A stretch of 64,000 nucleotides of DNA from Chroococcopsis sp964623815 (lineage in GTDB: Bacteria; Cyanobacteriota; Cyanobacteriia; Cyanobacteriales; Microcystaceae), in the NCBI GenBank assembly GCA_964623815.1, contig CAZUVR010000005.1:57498-121497 (forward strand). The letters are read 5' to 3'. Position numbers and translations under genes: made by a program. This document shows positions 9,761-19,075 of the stretch, one piece after another. Below the pieces are notes generated by a model. It ran no database searches, had not been told where the DNA came from, and saw only the letters and a program-made list of their open reading frames with translations. Position 1 is the first letter of the stretch. Each line of letters starts with the position of its first letter.

Positions 9761-11113
9761 ATGTTGATATTTAATCCTATAGTTGCTCAATTGCCTCCTA
9801 TTACCCCGCCCGCACCGCAAGAAATCATTCAACCCCAAATAGTAAGACCTTTACCCGGTACTGTGGACAACATCCCCGTTTTTAATAGTAATAGTCCGGA
9901 ATTAGTTCTCAACGAAGGCATCTTACTCTCCACTTTTCCGGGGGAGGGAAAACAATACCCCGAAGCTCATTTGAACTTCCCTTTCTCTGGGAGGTTCGAT
10001 ATTTTCTCCCATCACGTAGCCAGAGCGCCGAGGGAAGACGACTTAAGGAGTCTCTACCTGGGTATTTTAGTGTACAACCCCAACAATGTACCAGTGACGA
10101 TCGACCTTTTACAGTCGAGTACCTATTTAAGCCAACCCGACGCGCCTTTTATCGACTTGCCCCCTCAGATAGAGGATTACGAGGGCAGGATTTACTCTGG
10201 GCCCGGTAGTAGGGTAACGGCGGATATATTGAGGGGCTATCAGAGCGCCCAATTTCCCGAGACACTGACTCTGGCCCCGGGCGAAACCGCCTTACTGATG
10301 AATCTGCCGGTACCAGTAAAAGATTTAACGCCCCCTTTAAATGGGCGCTCAACCTACTTGAGGCTCAACAGTACCGGTAGAGTGTATCTCGCCAGTCTCG
10401 CCATGTACGCACCCGAAGACGAAACTGGGGGTGAGCGCCCCCCCACCCTCAATGAATGGCAAACTCTTCTCGCTCAAGGAAATCTGGCAACTCCCAGAGA
10501 CAGAGTGCCCACGCCGCCCGGTGCCCCAGGTACGATTATTTACGGCCGGGTGGCGGGGGTGGCTAAAGGCTCTCGCTGGGAAACAAAATTAACCGATCGA
10601 GCTTCCCTATGGTTACGGATACCAGAGCCGGGTGAGTCATTTTCCTATGGACTAAGCACTTTAGAAGCAGGAAGATTGGGAACCGGGCAGAGCCAGAGCG
10701 CTCCCATGTTAGTACGTTATCCCGATACCGCCTATAAATCACACGGTAACTACGGATTACAATACAGCCTCACCCTACCCCTGTATAACCCCACATCGCA
10801 AGAGCAAACGGTCAAGCTCAGCCTGCAAACGCCCCTAAAAGAAGACCAACTTAGGGGGGGATTGCGATTTTTAGATCCTCCCGCTAATGCTGTATTCTAT
10901 CGCGGTCAGGTAAGGATTACCTACACTGATGACTTCGGAGAGGAGCAGAGCCGCTTTTTTCATCTGGTGCAAAGAAGGGGGCAAAAGGGAGAGCCTCTAT
11001 TAACTCTTACTTTAGGGGCCAAACAAGTTCAGGAGGTGAAAGTAGATTTAATTTACCCGCCCGATGCCACTCCCCCCCAAGTTCTAACCGTTACGACAAT
11101 TGGCAATCTGTAG
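9761..11113 (+). CDS. DUF3370 domain-containing protein
   Basis: A 450-residue protein of the DUF3370 family, which I know only from cyanobacteria. Recognised by the N-terminal run PQIVRPLPGTVDNIPVFNSN and by LRSLYLGILVYNPNN. The first nine residues (MLIFNPIVA) are too short for a normal signal peptide. In-frame sequence upstream reaches a stop at 9725-9727 without a convincing start, so the export signal may be reduced or the start unusual. Many beta strands are predicted by eye. The function is unknown; an envelope role is plausible because relatives carry signal peptides. Confidence 0.75.
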   Translation: MLIFNPIVAQLPPITPPAPQEIIQPQIVRPLPGTVDNIPVFNSNSPELVLNEGILLSTFPGEGKQYPEAHLNFPFSGRFDIFSHHVARAPREDDLRSLYLGILVYNPNNVPVTIDLLQSSTYLSQPDAPFIDLPPQIEDYEGRIYSGPGSRVTADILRGYQSAQFPETLTLAPGETALLMNLPVPVKDLTPPLNGRSTYLRLNSTGRVYLASLAMYAPEDETGGERPPTLNEWQTLLAQGNLATPRDRVPTPPGAPGTIIYGRVAGVAKGSRWETKLTDRASLWLRIPEPGESFSYGLSTLEAGRLGTGQSQSAPMLVRYPDTAYKSHGNYGLQYSLTLPLYNPTSQEQTVKLSLQTPLKEDQLRGGLRFLDPPANAVFYRGQVRITYTDDFGEEQSRFFHLVQRRGQKGEPLLTLTLGAKQVQEVKVDLIYPPDATPPQVLTVTTIGNL

Positions 11114-11190
11114 TAGCCAATAGCAAATCTCCCTCACTACTCTTAAGCCCGAGTTTGTTATAATCAAGGCGCGGCATCTTCCTATTTATC

Positions 11191-12048
11191 ATGGTTATCG
11201 TGACAGAAAAACAGATTGAATTCACGCCCTTAATAGACAAGGTAAGTCGCGCTTTTATCATCGCTTATAAAGAGCCAACCGAGCAGTTAAGTTCCTGTTT
11301 GCAAAAGGAGGGTTTTAATTGTGAAACTCTCAGACAGGTACATAAAGAAGAATACCGGGATTATTCCCCGAGCTATCTCTGCCTCCTCAATCATTGTCAA
11401 GCTTGGAAACGTGTTATCGAATCTGGAAAACTTGCCCTAATAGTAGAGGCTGATTTTGTTCCTGTCGAGGGTTTAGCCCGCCTGCCCCTTCCCTTCCCCC
11501 CCGAGCCAAAAAATCTAGGTATCGCCTGGCTCTATACCTGTGCCCCGCAAATTTACACCGTATCCCCCGAAGGTTTCGCTAACGGCTTTTCCGCCTCAAC
11601 GGTTGCCTATATCGTCGGCCCCGAAGGAGCGAAGGTTTTGCTAAGTTTGGAAGAGTCAATCGGGCGCAATCCCGGGCCGAAAGCTTACTCTTCCTGGGAT
11701 TCCACCCTAGACGAAATTTTACGAAAACACTCCCTGAAAAATTATCTCCCCTTCCGTAACTACGGCGAGCATGGGGGCTTACCCAATTTAGAACACCACC
11801 GCCACAATTTAAGCAAAGTTCATCGAGCCGATGTATTGTACGGGCCGCTCGCCTTTATACCCCTCTACGCCCAGAGCGATAACAATCAAGCTATGGCTTT
11901 ACTGCGGGAGCGATTCGGGGCTAGAGTCAAAGGCATAGGTAGGTTATTATTAGGTAAGTATCTACGTCCGGCGATCGTCCGTCGTCACCCGCAATCGGCT
12001 CGATTCATCGGTTTCGCTCTGCGAAGACAATTAACCCTACGTTTATGA
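11191..12048 (+). CDS. GT25-like (LPS biosynthesis) glycosyltransferase
   Basis: A 285-residue protein resembling family 25 glycosyltransferases. It contains a conserved N-terminal strand with substrate contact region (AFIIAYKEP), a central SYLCLLNHCQAWKRVIESG helix followed by ALIVEADFVP, where the acidic cluster corresponds to the metal- or nucleotide-sugar-binding site, and a strand-turn AYIVGPEGAKVLL. Members transfer hexoses to lipooligosaccharide or exopolysaccharide. It ends one base from the convergent M23 peptidase of the polysaccharide operon, so it is next to, but not within, that operon. Confidence 0.65.
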   Translation: MVIVTEKQIEFTPLIDKVSRAFIIAYKEPTEQLSSCLQKEGFNCETLRQVHKEEYRDYSPSYLCLLNHCQAWKRVIESGKLALIVEADFVPVEGLARLPLPFPPEPKNLGIAWLYTCAPQIYTVSPEGFANGFSASTVAYIVGPEGAKVLLSLEESIGRNPGPKAYSSWDSTLDEILRKHSLKNYLPFRNYGEHGGLPNLEHHRHNLSKVHRADVLYGPLAFIPLYAQSDNNQAMALLRERFGARVKGIGRLLLGKYLRPAIVRRHPQSARFIGFALRRQLTLRL

Positions 12049-12049
12049 C

Positions 12050-12682
12050 TTATCCCGGATACATGGCGTTAATCACTTGAGCCGGATCTACGTATTTACC
12101 GCCGTACATCAATCCCCAGTGAAGATGGGGCCCAGTTGTTCTACCCGTCATGCCCACCCGGGCGATTCGCGCTCCTACGGGTACATCCTGCCCCAGGGCC
12201 AGCACGATACCACCATCTCGATCGAGCAAAAAAGTCTGTCCGCCGCTAGACTCCACCTCTCCCATCAAATGACAGTAAATATGAGTCCATCCCCCGGATT
12301 GAATCTGAATCATCGTGCCGCAGGCCGTATGATCCGATAATTCTACTATTCTCCCCGTCCACCAATTGCGAACATAAGAGCCTAAGGGGGCGGCTATATC
12401 CAAGCCAGCGTGAAATTGTTGGCTACCGTCTACCGGCGAAGCCCGATAACCGAAACCGGAAGTATAGGCCTGAAAGTTCTCTACGGGGAAAGAAGCACTC
12501 GCCCAAACATTAGTATTTATCGCTCGTGCCTGATGATTTTGCGCCCTCACCCCACCTATGCCCCCCAGAGCCAGATAGATAAAGATAAATGTCAGGAGGA
12601 TTAACCAGAAACGTCCGTATTTAGCTCGGAATACCCGATATTTCTTGCTGAATTTCTTATTGGCCATAATTTTCACTCTCAC
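12050..12682 (-). CDS. M23 family metallopeptidase (LytM-type endopeptidase)
   Basis: A 210-residue protein with one N-terminal TM or uncleaved signal helix (about residues 25-45) and a C-terminal peptidase M23 domain. Zn ligands are visible in FHAGLDIAAP (HxxxD) and GPHLHWGL (HxH). The domain cleaves peptidoglycan cross-bridges or acts in envelope remodelling. The GTG start overlaps the end of the upstream glycosyltransferase gene by four bases, and an ATG at 12667 is an alternative. Its place at the end of a polysaccharide operon suggests it opens the wall or helps export, but that is inference. Confidence 0.85.
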   Translation of the reverse strand: MRVKIMANKKFSKKYRVFRAKYGRFWLILLTFIFIYLALGGIGGVRAQNHQARAINTNVWASASFPVENFQAYTSGFGYRASPVDGSQQFHAGLDIAAPLGSYVRNWWTGRIVELSDHTACGTMIQIQSGGWTHIYCHLMGEVESSGGQTFLLDRDGGIVLALGQDVPVGARIARVGMTGRTTGPHLHWGLMYGGKYVDPAQVINAMYPG

Positions 12683-13857
12683 ACTTTTACACCAGTTAAT
12701 AACTGCTTGTAAAATTCCAACTGTTTGCGGGCTAATGCTTTATTAGTATAATCGCTCATCACTCTTTCGTAACCCCGATCGCTCAGTTCACACCTCAATT
12801 GCGGTTTTTCCATCAATCCGGCGATACATTTCCGTAAAGCCCCATCATCTCCCTCGGGGAAAATCAACCCAGCCTTATCGATAACCCGGGGGATTTCTCC
12901 AGAATCCGAACCTATTACGGGCACTTTACATGCCATCGCCTCTATCAATACATGGCCGAATTGTTCTTTCCATCCTACCGCCGTCAGAGTCTTAACCTCG
13001 TAATTCGTTTCCGAGGGTAAAACCAGTGTATCCATCACGTTGATGTAATCGGGAACACGATCGTGCGGTACGCTCTCTACTAAAATTAACCGCTCTCTTA
13101 TCCCTTGCTCTTGTGCTTGTTGAACGATCGTTTCTTGAAGTTCTCCCCGCCCCAATAACAACAATTTCCATTTACCGCTCAAGCTGCTAACTGCTTTTAA
13201 TAGGGTCAATATACCTTTTTCTCTTACGAATCTGCCGACGAAACCGACGACGAAATCATCGCTTTCGATGCCCAATTGGTTTTTAAGCTCCGGTTGCGCT
13301 TTCGGGCTAAATAGTGTCTCATCTACCCCTAATTGTGGCAATACCGTAACTGCTCCAGTGTAACCGTGTTCTCTGAGAATATCCACTCCGTCTTGATTGC
13401 CAGAGATTAAACCGTCGGTATTTTTTAAATTGTACGTCTCTAACCAAGAAATGGGAAATTTTGTTTTATATGGCAGGTTCCACCAAGTAAAAAATAAATT
13501 TTTTGCCTTTAAACCTATTAGTTTATTTAAGGTAATTAATTGGGCATATCCTAAGGATTTAGCTCCCTGCTCTACCTGAATTATATCTGGATTAAATTCT
13601 TTTAAAATATTAAAAATTGGAGGTTTAAAACTTAATAGAGCTTGATTATTTTGACTGAAATTAGCCACGGGAATGACGCGAAAGTTTCCTTCTTCTCTAT
13701 ATTGAGGTCGAATAATTTTATTAAGCACCCCTCCCGGTTGCCACTGCTCGGGAACGATAACGGTAACTTCTATATCAGTGTCTAAACCTGCTAAAGCGCG
13801 TAATTTTTCACAGTTTAGATCTACTATATAAGTATGACTGACAACTAAAATTTTCAT
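12679..13857 (-). CDS. GT4-family (GT-B fold) glycosyltransferase, Hps-operon type
   Basis: A 392-residue GT-B glycosyltransferase. N-terminal acceptor-binding domain begins MKILVVSHTYI; the donor-binding half carries VGFVGRFVREKGI and the family-4 motif EAMACKVPVIGSDSGEIP (the E-x7-E type signature). It is translated from an ATG overlapping the preceding GT2 gene by four bases. The neighbours, an HpsL-like membrane protein and a GT2 enzyme, suggest a role in a hormogonium-polysaccharide-like exopolysaccharide, where the position matches HpsO; that name is only a guess from gene order. Confidence 0.8.
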   Translation of the reverse strand: MKILVVSHTYIVDLNCEKLRALAGLDTDIEVTVIVPEQWQPGGVLNKIIRPQYREEGNFRVIPVANFSQNNQALLSFKPPIFNILKEFNPDIIQVEQGAKSLGYAQLITLNKLIGLKAKNLFFTWWNLPYKTKFPISWLETYNLKNTDGLISGNQDGVDILREHGYTGAVTVLPQLGVDETLFSPKAQPELKNQLGIESDDFVVGFVGRFVREKGILTLLKAVSSLSGKWKLLLLGRGELQETIVQQAQEQGIRERLILVESVPHDRVPDYINVMDTLVLPSETNYEVKTLTAVGWKEQFGHVLIEAMACKVPVIGSDSGEIPRVIDKAGLIFPEGDDGALRKCIAGLMEKPQLRCELSDRGYERVMSDYTNKALARKQLEFYKQLLTGVKV

Positions 13858-14852
13858 GTTTTTTGTTGGTCTAACTGCGTATAAATTTGCCCTTTATTCC
13901 AGAGAGAAATTATTTGAGTTTTTATAGCGTCTAAAAAGCCTAAGATGTAAAAAAATCCCCGGACGAGAACTTTAATCGGTGAACCACCTTTATTACAGGG
14001 AGGATTACCTAAAACATGGCAATCGAATAACTTACTGTAGAGTTGTAACTGCTCGGCAAAGGTAAGATTTTTTAAAGCCATCAAGAAATGATTGTGATAG
14101 AAAGTAATTTGATAGGCTAGGGAGCGGGTACTGATGTCGTGACAGCCGCCGGTTTCTTCTCCGAGATGGATTAGGTAAGCCGAAGGGTCGTACCAGATAT
14201 AATAGGGAGTCGATCGCAATCGTAAACTGAAATCCGATTCTTCCCTTACGGCGCTACCTCGAAAGCGCTCGTCGAACCAGATATTATATTTAGTAAAAAT
14301 ATCCCGCCGGAAAGACATATTACACCCCCGGGGCGAGATAACTTTCTGTGCTTTCGTCGTGTGAACTAGATCGATGTAATACCAAGCGATGCCCGGATTC
14401 ATCGCTTCCGGGGGCAAATATTCTATCTCGTATGCTTTGCCTTCGGGCGCGACTTTTTCCGAGTCGGCTAACTTCATGCGATCGAACACCCTCCCCGCCA
14501 CAACTCCCACCTCGGGATTATTGACAAAATTAACACCATGTGAATTAAGATACCCATCGGGTAGGCGTACATCATCATCTATAAAGAGAATAATTTCACC
14601 CCGGGCCCTTCTGGTGCCGTAATTTCTTGCCCCCGGCAAACTAGCCCAATCGAGACGGTATAGAGAAATCTTACCGGTTGAGGCAAGAGAGGCGAGATAG
14701 GCTTCGATTTCTTCAGTGTGATTGAGGGTTTGGTCTACGACGATAATTTCAAAATCGGGGTAATCTTGTTTGAGCAAATCCTCTAGAGTATCCCGAAGGG
14801 GTTCTTCGCGTCGGTAAGTGGGAATAATAACCGAAATAGAGGGTAACTTCAT
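13854..14852 (-). CDS. GT2-family glycosyltransferase, Hps-operon type
   Basis: A 332-residue GT-A glycosyltransferase. It starts with the nucleotide-binding strand ISVIIPTYRREEPL and has the metal-binding DxD as LFIDDDVRLP, followed by an RDIFTKYNIWFDERF segment and REESDFSLR, the region carrying the catalytic base in GT2 enzymes. Both ends overlap neighbouring genes by four bases (ATGA), showing tight translational coupling. In Nostoc-type hps loci a GT2 (HpsN) follows HpsL, the arrangement seen here. No TM helix, so probably a cytoplasmic enzyme at the membrane face. Confidence 0.8.
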   Translation of the reverse strand: MKLPSISVIIPTYRREEPLRDTLEDLLKQDYPDFEIIVVDQTLNHTEEIEAYLASLASTGKISLYRLDWASLPGARNYGTRRARGEIILFIDDDVRLPDGYLNSHGVNFVNNPEVGVVAGRVFDRMKLADSEKVAPEGKAYEIEYLPPEAMNPGIAWYYIDLVHTTKAQKVISPRGCNMSFRRDIFTKYNIWFDERFRGSAVREESDFSLRLRSTPYYIWYDPSAYLIHLGEETGGCHDISTRSLAYQITFYHNHFLMALKNLTFAEQLQLYSKLFDCHVLGNPPCNKGGSPIKVLVRGFFYILGFLDAIKTQIISLWNKGQIYTQLDQQKT

Positions 14853-16582
14853 GCTAGAGAAATCCCTTTCCGTTTCAATTTTAATGATTTTCCGCCATCG
14901 GTCAGCTCATCCGACTCGGCTAAAAGTTTTTCCCGCTCCTGTTTTTCGATAACCGGTAGGCGGAAGATTAACCCTGTGAATACCCAGTAATAAACACCGA
15001 GGGGATCGGTATCTAAAGGATACCAATAGGGGATATAAGCAACAATAAGTAAGATCAGCCAGAAGCTACCGGCGATGGTACGTAGGTTAGGGTTACGCAG
15101 TTTGATAAATATTCTAAAAGTGGCGTAAACGACGGAGGTGATGAAAATCAGGAAAGATATAAGCCCGACGTAGCCCATTTCATAGATCAGCTTGGCGAAG
15201 AAAGTCTCTAAGAAGACTATGGGCCAGAATACCCGGGCGCTGGAAGTAGCCTTACCCAATCCCCAGCCTAAAAAACTATAATACCTATCCGTCGAGTATT
15301 GAATTTGTTGTTGGATGAATTGTAGGGGTGGGGCATTATTCCAGCGATCGATCGCGCTCTGCAAACGTTGTCCGGCAAAATCAGGATTAACTAACAATAT
15401 GGCTAGAGTTAAGAGAATGCCCACGACTAAGGCTATAGGGATAAAACGCTTAAAATTAGCTATCTGCCCGGTTATAAACAGTAATAAAATTAGGATTAAA
15501 GGCACGGCGATAAAAGCTAATCTCTGACCGCAGATAACCGCGTTGATAAAAACCAGAGTTAAGGCCAATATCCCCAGGGAACGCCATAACTTAGATGTTT
15601 CACTGAAAGTGGCTGCGAAACAAATAGCCGCATTAGATACTAAAAACCAGCCCCAGTGCCAGGGAGAAACGAAAGTTCCGGGCAGACGGATCATCCCCAC
15701 TTCCGGACTATAGATTAAAGAGCCACCCACGAAACATTTAGCGGCTAGATTGGCTTTGTATAGATCTTCGCCCGTTAGCCCCCTCGTGCCCTGACAGATC
15801 CCACTTCGCAATAGCCAGAATTGAATAATTCCCAGGACGCAAGAGATAATGGCGACAGTGATCATCATCCTCATGAGAAATTTGAGCGCTTGAGAATCTT
15901 TAATTAAATAATAAGTGGTAAAAATTAAAGGGACGTAACCCACCAGTACCTTAAAACCTAAAAGACCGGCTCCCAGGGGAAACCCTTCCCGACAGGGATA
16001 TAAATAAGATTTGCCGTCTGGGCCGATTACCCAGCGTTCCGTCACCATGTCACAAGATATATAAAACTGCTGTTGTCCGTTGATGACGATAAAAGTTAAA
16101 AAGATGAAGGTTAGATAGATAAATAGACCGGGGACGATCGTTTTAGAGACTAGAATAGGAAGTTTCTGTCTCCGACAGTCGATGAGCAATCTTATTAAGG
16201 CGGGGAAATAGAAAATATCCCGGGCTACTTGTAAAATAGGATTACCATCACCGATCCAGTAAACGACAATGCCGTTAAAAGGCAACAGGATCAAGAAAGC
16301 CCAGAGAGAGGTACGGGGATAAAAATAAGATCCGAGCAGGGCGACCGGGGCGAAACTAGCCAGGAGAGCGTAGTTAAGTTTCCGGGTTATTAGAGCGATG
16401 GGAATTCCTATTATTAATCCCAAGAAGAGAGAAGCGGCCAGGAGGAAGAACAATTTTTTAATTTTTTCTTGAGCTTGCCTCTTTTTTAGAAGTTGTTCTC
16501 TCTTGCTATCAGAAGCGTCTATTTTCGGGACAGTCTCATGAGAGTTTTTGGTTCGCTTCTTTCTCAGTTTTATACCGGTCAT
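14849..16582 (-). CDS. hpsL: Polytopic membrane protein, HpsL-like (O-antigen ligase/polymerase type)
   Basis: A 577-residue integral membrane protein with a basic cytoplasmic N-terminus of about 40 residues, about ten hydrophobic segments, and a large loop near residues 170-300 holding conserved-looking Cys pairs. The topology and the loop resemble Wzy/O-antigen ligase proteins. Gene order (membrane protein, GT2, GT4) matches the hormogonium polysaccharide locus hpsL-hpsN-hpsO described in Nostoc. It is the first gene of a four-gene operon. Likely role: polymerisation or transfer of an exported polysaccharide. The specific name is a moderate-confidence call from topology and context. Confidence 0.6.
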   Translation of the reverse strand: MTGIKLRKKRTKNSHETVPKIDASDSKREQLLKKRQAQEKIKKLFFLLAASLFLGLIIGIPIALITRKLNYALLASFAPVALLGSYFYPRTSLWAFLILLPFNGIVVYWIGDGNPILQVARDIFYFPALIRLLIDCRRQKLPILVSKTIVPGLFIYLTFIFLTFIVINGQQQFYISCDMVTERWVIGPDGKSYLYPCREGFPLGAGLLGFKVLVGYVPLIFTTYYLIKDSQALKFLMRMMITVAIISCVLGIIQFWLLRSGICQGTRGLTGEDLYKANLAAKCFVGGSLIYSPEVGMIRLPGTFVSPWHWGWFLVSNAAICFAATFSETSKLWRSLGILALTLVFINAVICGQRLAFIAVPLILILLLFITGQIANFKRFIPIALVVGILLTLAILLVNPDFAGQRLQSAIDRWNNAPPLQFIQQQIQYSTDRYYSFLGWGLGKATSSARVFWPIVFLETFFAKLIYEMGYVGLISFLIFITSVVYATFRIFIKLRNPNLRTIAGSFWLILLIVAYIPYWYPLDTDPLGVYYWVFTGLIFRLPVIEKQEREKLLAESDELTDGGKSLKLKRKGISLA

Positions 16583-16614
16583 AGGCTTGGGAGATGGGGG
16601 GAGTATGCGGGCGG

Positions 16615-18096
16615 TTAATCTCGTATCGAGTAAGTCTCAACAGCCTCGATCAGCTTGTCCGTCCAATAGTTTGCCGTATCGTCACTTGCTGATTCTACCA
16701 TAACTCTTATGAGGGGTTCCGTTCCAGACGCCCTGACCAGAACCCTACCCTCCCCAGCCATTGCCGCTTCCGCTTTTTCTATCAGACTTTGTAACGCTTC
16801 GCACCGTTGCCACTGCAGACGCTTCTCCCGATCGCTCACCCTGACATTGCGGAGAATTTGAGGATAGCGCCGGAAACTATCTCTTACCAGGGTTGCCAAA
16901 GAAGTTCCCGCCCCTTGCACTAAAGCGGCCAGATGTAAAGCTGTCTGTACCCCATCTCCAGAAACTCCGTAGTGATGACAGATTATATGCCCGGATTGTT
17001 CACCGCCGAGCATAGCGCCTGTTTCCCACATTTGAGCTTGAACCTGTTGATCGCCCACCGCAGTTCTGATGAGTTTACCTCCCAAATTAGACCAGGCCCG
17101 CTCAAAACCTAAATTAGCCATAACCGTAGCGATTAGGAGATTGTCGGGTAGTTTTCCCCCGCCGATCAAGCTCTGTCCCCAGAGATAAAGGATATGATCG
17201 CCGTCAACTACTTCGCCTCTGCTATCTACCCCCATAACCCTGTCAGCGTCGCCATCGAAAGCGAAGCCCATATCGGCCCCTTGAGCGATTACCGTTTCTT
17301 GCAGTCTGTTTAAATGGGTGGAGCCGCATTGAACGTTAATGCGATCGCCGTCGGCGCGATCGTGTAAACAGATTATTTCCGCTCCCAGGGCTTCAAATAC
17401 TCGCGGGGCAATTTCTACGGACGCACCCCAGGCAAGATCGAGAACGATTTTTTGGCCATGAAAATCTAAACTCTGAGGTAAACCTTCTAGCAGGGCAGTT
17501 TCATAGTGACTGACGAGCTCCGGACGATAATAACGTCTCCCCGGGCGGGCAGCGAGATTTTTAGCGCCGCCAGCACCTCTCAAACCAGCTTCGATCTGTT
17601 GCGCTTGAAGGCTTTTGAGCTTGGTTCCTTCCGCGCTGAAAAATTTAATTCCGTTGTCTTCCGGTGGGTTGTGACTAGCGGAGATCATGATGCCCCCGAT
17701 TGCAGAACTGTGAAGGGTTAGGTGGGCTACGCAGGGAGTGGGGCACAGTCCCAATTGCCAAACTTCTAACCCCGCCGAGGTTAATCCTGCCGTGATCGCT
17801 GTGGCTAACATATCGCTGGAATTGCGGGAATCCTGACCGATAATGATCGGCCCGCATTGTCGCGCACTCGATTTCAGTACTGCCCCCGCCCAATAGCCTA
17901 ACTCTAGAGCCAGATTCGGCGTTAGTAGCTCTCCCACCCGGCCTCTAATGCCGTCGGTGCCGAATAGGGGGCTGCTTGGTAACTCTAAATAGGGATTATA
18001 TTCGGGCCGGATTTCTTGTTTGGTTCGATCGTCCCCGCTCGGTAAAGCGTCCTCTTGTTTCTTTCCGTTCTCTTGATACGATACCACTGAAACCAT
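16615..18096 (-). CDS. glmM: Phosphoglucosamine mutase
   Basis: A 493-residue alpha-D-phosphohexomutase that converts glucosamine-6-phosphate to glucosamine-1-phosphate for UDP-GlcNAc and peptidoglycan synthesis. Landmarks: LFGTDGIRGRVGE near residue 45, active-site phosphoserine in ISASHNPPEDNG, metal loop DGDADR, sugar loop GEQSGH and phosphate-binding RASGTEPLIRVM. An N-terminal extension of about 40 polar residues precedes the conserved domain, as in other cyanobacterial GlmM proteins. It lies 32 bases upstream of the hps-like operon on the same strand and may supply precursor to it, but the gap allows independent expression. Confidence 0.95.
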   Translation of the reverse strand: MVSVVSYQENGKKQEDALPSGDDRTKQEIRPEYNPYLELPSSPLFGTDGIRGRVGELLTPNLALELGYWAGAVLKSSARQCGPIIIGQDSRNSSDMLATAITAGLTSAGLEVWQLGLCPTPCVAHLTLHSSAIGGIMISASHNPPEDNGIKFFSAEGTKLKSLQAQQIEAGLRGAGGAKNLAARPGRRYYRPELVSHYETALLEGLPQSLDFHGQKIVLDLAWGASVEIAPRVFEALGAEIICLHDRADGDRINVQCGSTHLNRLQETVIAQGADMGFAFDGDADRVMGVDSRGEVVDGDHILYLWGQSLIGGGKLPDNLLIATVMANLGFERAWSNLGGKLIRTAVGDQQVQAQMWETGAMLGGEQSGHIICHHYGVSGDGVQTALHLAALVQGAGTSLATLVRDSFRRYPQILRNVRVSDREKRLQWQRCEALQSLIEKAEAAMAGEGRVLVRASGTEPLIRVMVESASDDTANYWTDKLIEAVETYSIRD

Positions 18097-18177
18097 AGCA
18101 GATTTTCCTCACACTGTTGACAACCGGGCTAATTATGCCTGTGGCTGTATTCTACAATATGACTGCAAATGACAGTG

Positions 18178-18537
18178 TTAATCTTCTTCCGGTTCCTCTA
18201 GATGTTCGAGACAGGTTTTATATAGGTCGAGAACGTGATGATCTAATAACTTATAAAAAACTCGCCTTCCCTGTTTCTGGTACTTAACCAGTCTCATGCC
18301 TCTGAGCGTCCTCAACTGATGAGATACCGCCGACTCACTCATCGAAAGCGCTTGAGCTAAATCACAGACACACAATTCTTTCTCCGCCAGTAAGGATAAT
18401 ATCCTCAGTCGGTTGGTATCTCCTAATAAGCTGAAAAATTCCGCCATTTTTTGCGCTTTTTCTGCATCTAGGGGAATGGGTTGATTTTCGACCCTGTGGG
18501 TTTCCCCACAAACGGGTGTTGTGTTAATTTTTGGCAT
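18178..18537 (-). CDS. smtB: ArsR/SmtB-family metal-sensing repressor (SmtB/ZiaR type)
   Basis: A 119-residue winged-helix repressor. The recognition helix is SESAVSHQLRTLR. The C-terminal helix has DHH...EHLEE with Asp, His, His and Glu at the spacing of the zinc site of SmtB (Asp104, His106, His117, Glu120). The CVC in ELCVCDLAQ plus an N-terminal Cys/His cluster (PVCGETH) give a second metal site as in ZiaR/CadC. Apo-repressor binds DNA and Zn2+ releases it. It lies 67 bases downstream of smtA on the same strand, so both are probably controlled by the operator at 18808-18833. SmtB versus ZiaR naming is uncertain; the SmtA neighbour favours SmtB. Confidence 0.88.
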   Translation of the reverse strand: MPKINTTPVCGETHRVENQPIPLDAEKAQKMAEFFSLLGDTNRLRILSLLAEKELCVCDLAQALSMSESAVSHQLRTLRGMRLVKYQKQGRRVFYKLLDHHVLDLYKTCLEHLEEPEED

Positions 18538-18604
18538 TTTTTAGCAGGGGCTGAAGGCTTATCTTTATTGTGCCGAACCTTACACCCCTAATTCTTTCCT
18601 CGCT

Positions 18605-18769
18605 CTAACCGCAGGTGCAACCACCGTGACCGCAACTTTGATCTTTGCTGTGTCCATCGGCACATGGTTCGCTACAGTAATATTTTCCGTCTTTGGCGAT
18701 CGCATCCTCTAAGGATACTACGCATAAACATCTCTCACAAGCACATTTCATCGTGGTTACGGTTACCAT
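18605..18769 (-). CDS. smtA: SmtA/BmtA-type bacterial metallothionein (54 residues)
   Basis: Minus-strand frame from ATG 18769 to TAG 18605 encodes 54 residues with nine Cys (9, 11, 14, 16, 32, 36, 46, 51, 53) and His40 and His48. The motifs KCACERCLC, YYCSEPCADGH and CGHGGCTC match SmtA of Synechococcus closely, which binds four Zn2+ in a Zn-Cys-His cluster. Its job is zinc/cadmium buffering in the cytoplasm. A strong ribosome binding site, AGGTGA at 18776-18781, lies six bases before the start, and an SmtB-type operator lies 39 bases before it. Unlike the classical divergent smtA/smtB pair, here smtA precedes smtB in the same direction. Confidence 0.95.
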   Translation of the reverse strand: MVTVTTMKCACERCLCVVSLEDAIAKDGKYYCSEPCADGHSKDQSCGHGGCTCG

Positions 18770-18807
18770 AACTGTTCACCTAATTTTTTACCTTACCCAT
18801 TCATCTT

Positions 18808-18833
18808 AACATCTGAACATATATTCATGTATT
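18808..18833 (-). promoter_or_regulatory. SmtB/ZiaR-type operator (12-2-12 imperfect dyad)
   Basis: A 26-base imperfect inverted repeat with half-sites around TGAACA and TATTCA separated by two bases, preceded by AACATC and followed by TGTATT. It closely matches the 12-2-12 S1/S2 sites bound by SmtB, which have the form TGAACA-N2-TATTCA. It lies 39 bases upstream of the smtA start, where it would cover the promoter. Binding here should repress smtA and the downstream repressor gene until zinc is in excess. Confidence 0.85.
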
Positions 18834-18900
18834 AAGAAAAATAAAGAAGCTACTTGCCAAAGAAAAATAAGTATGTTAATTTAGGAAAGCATGAAAAAAC

Positions 18901-18973
<73 letters not shown>

Positions 18974-19075
18974 TAGGGTAAGCGAGTAAAGAAGTTCGAG
19001 ATTTAGTGCTAGGTTAAGCCTGAGTTATATTATTATTACTGGTTCAGAAAGAACAAGCTAAAAAGTGATACTCTC

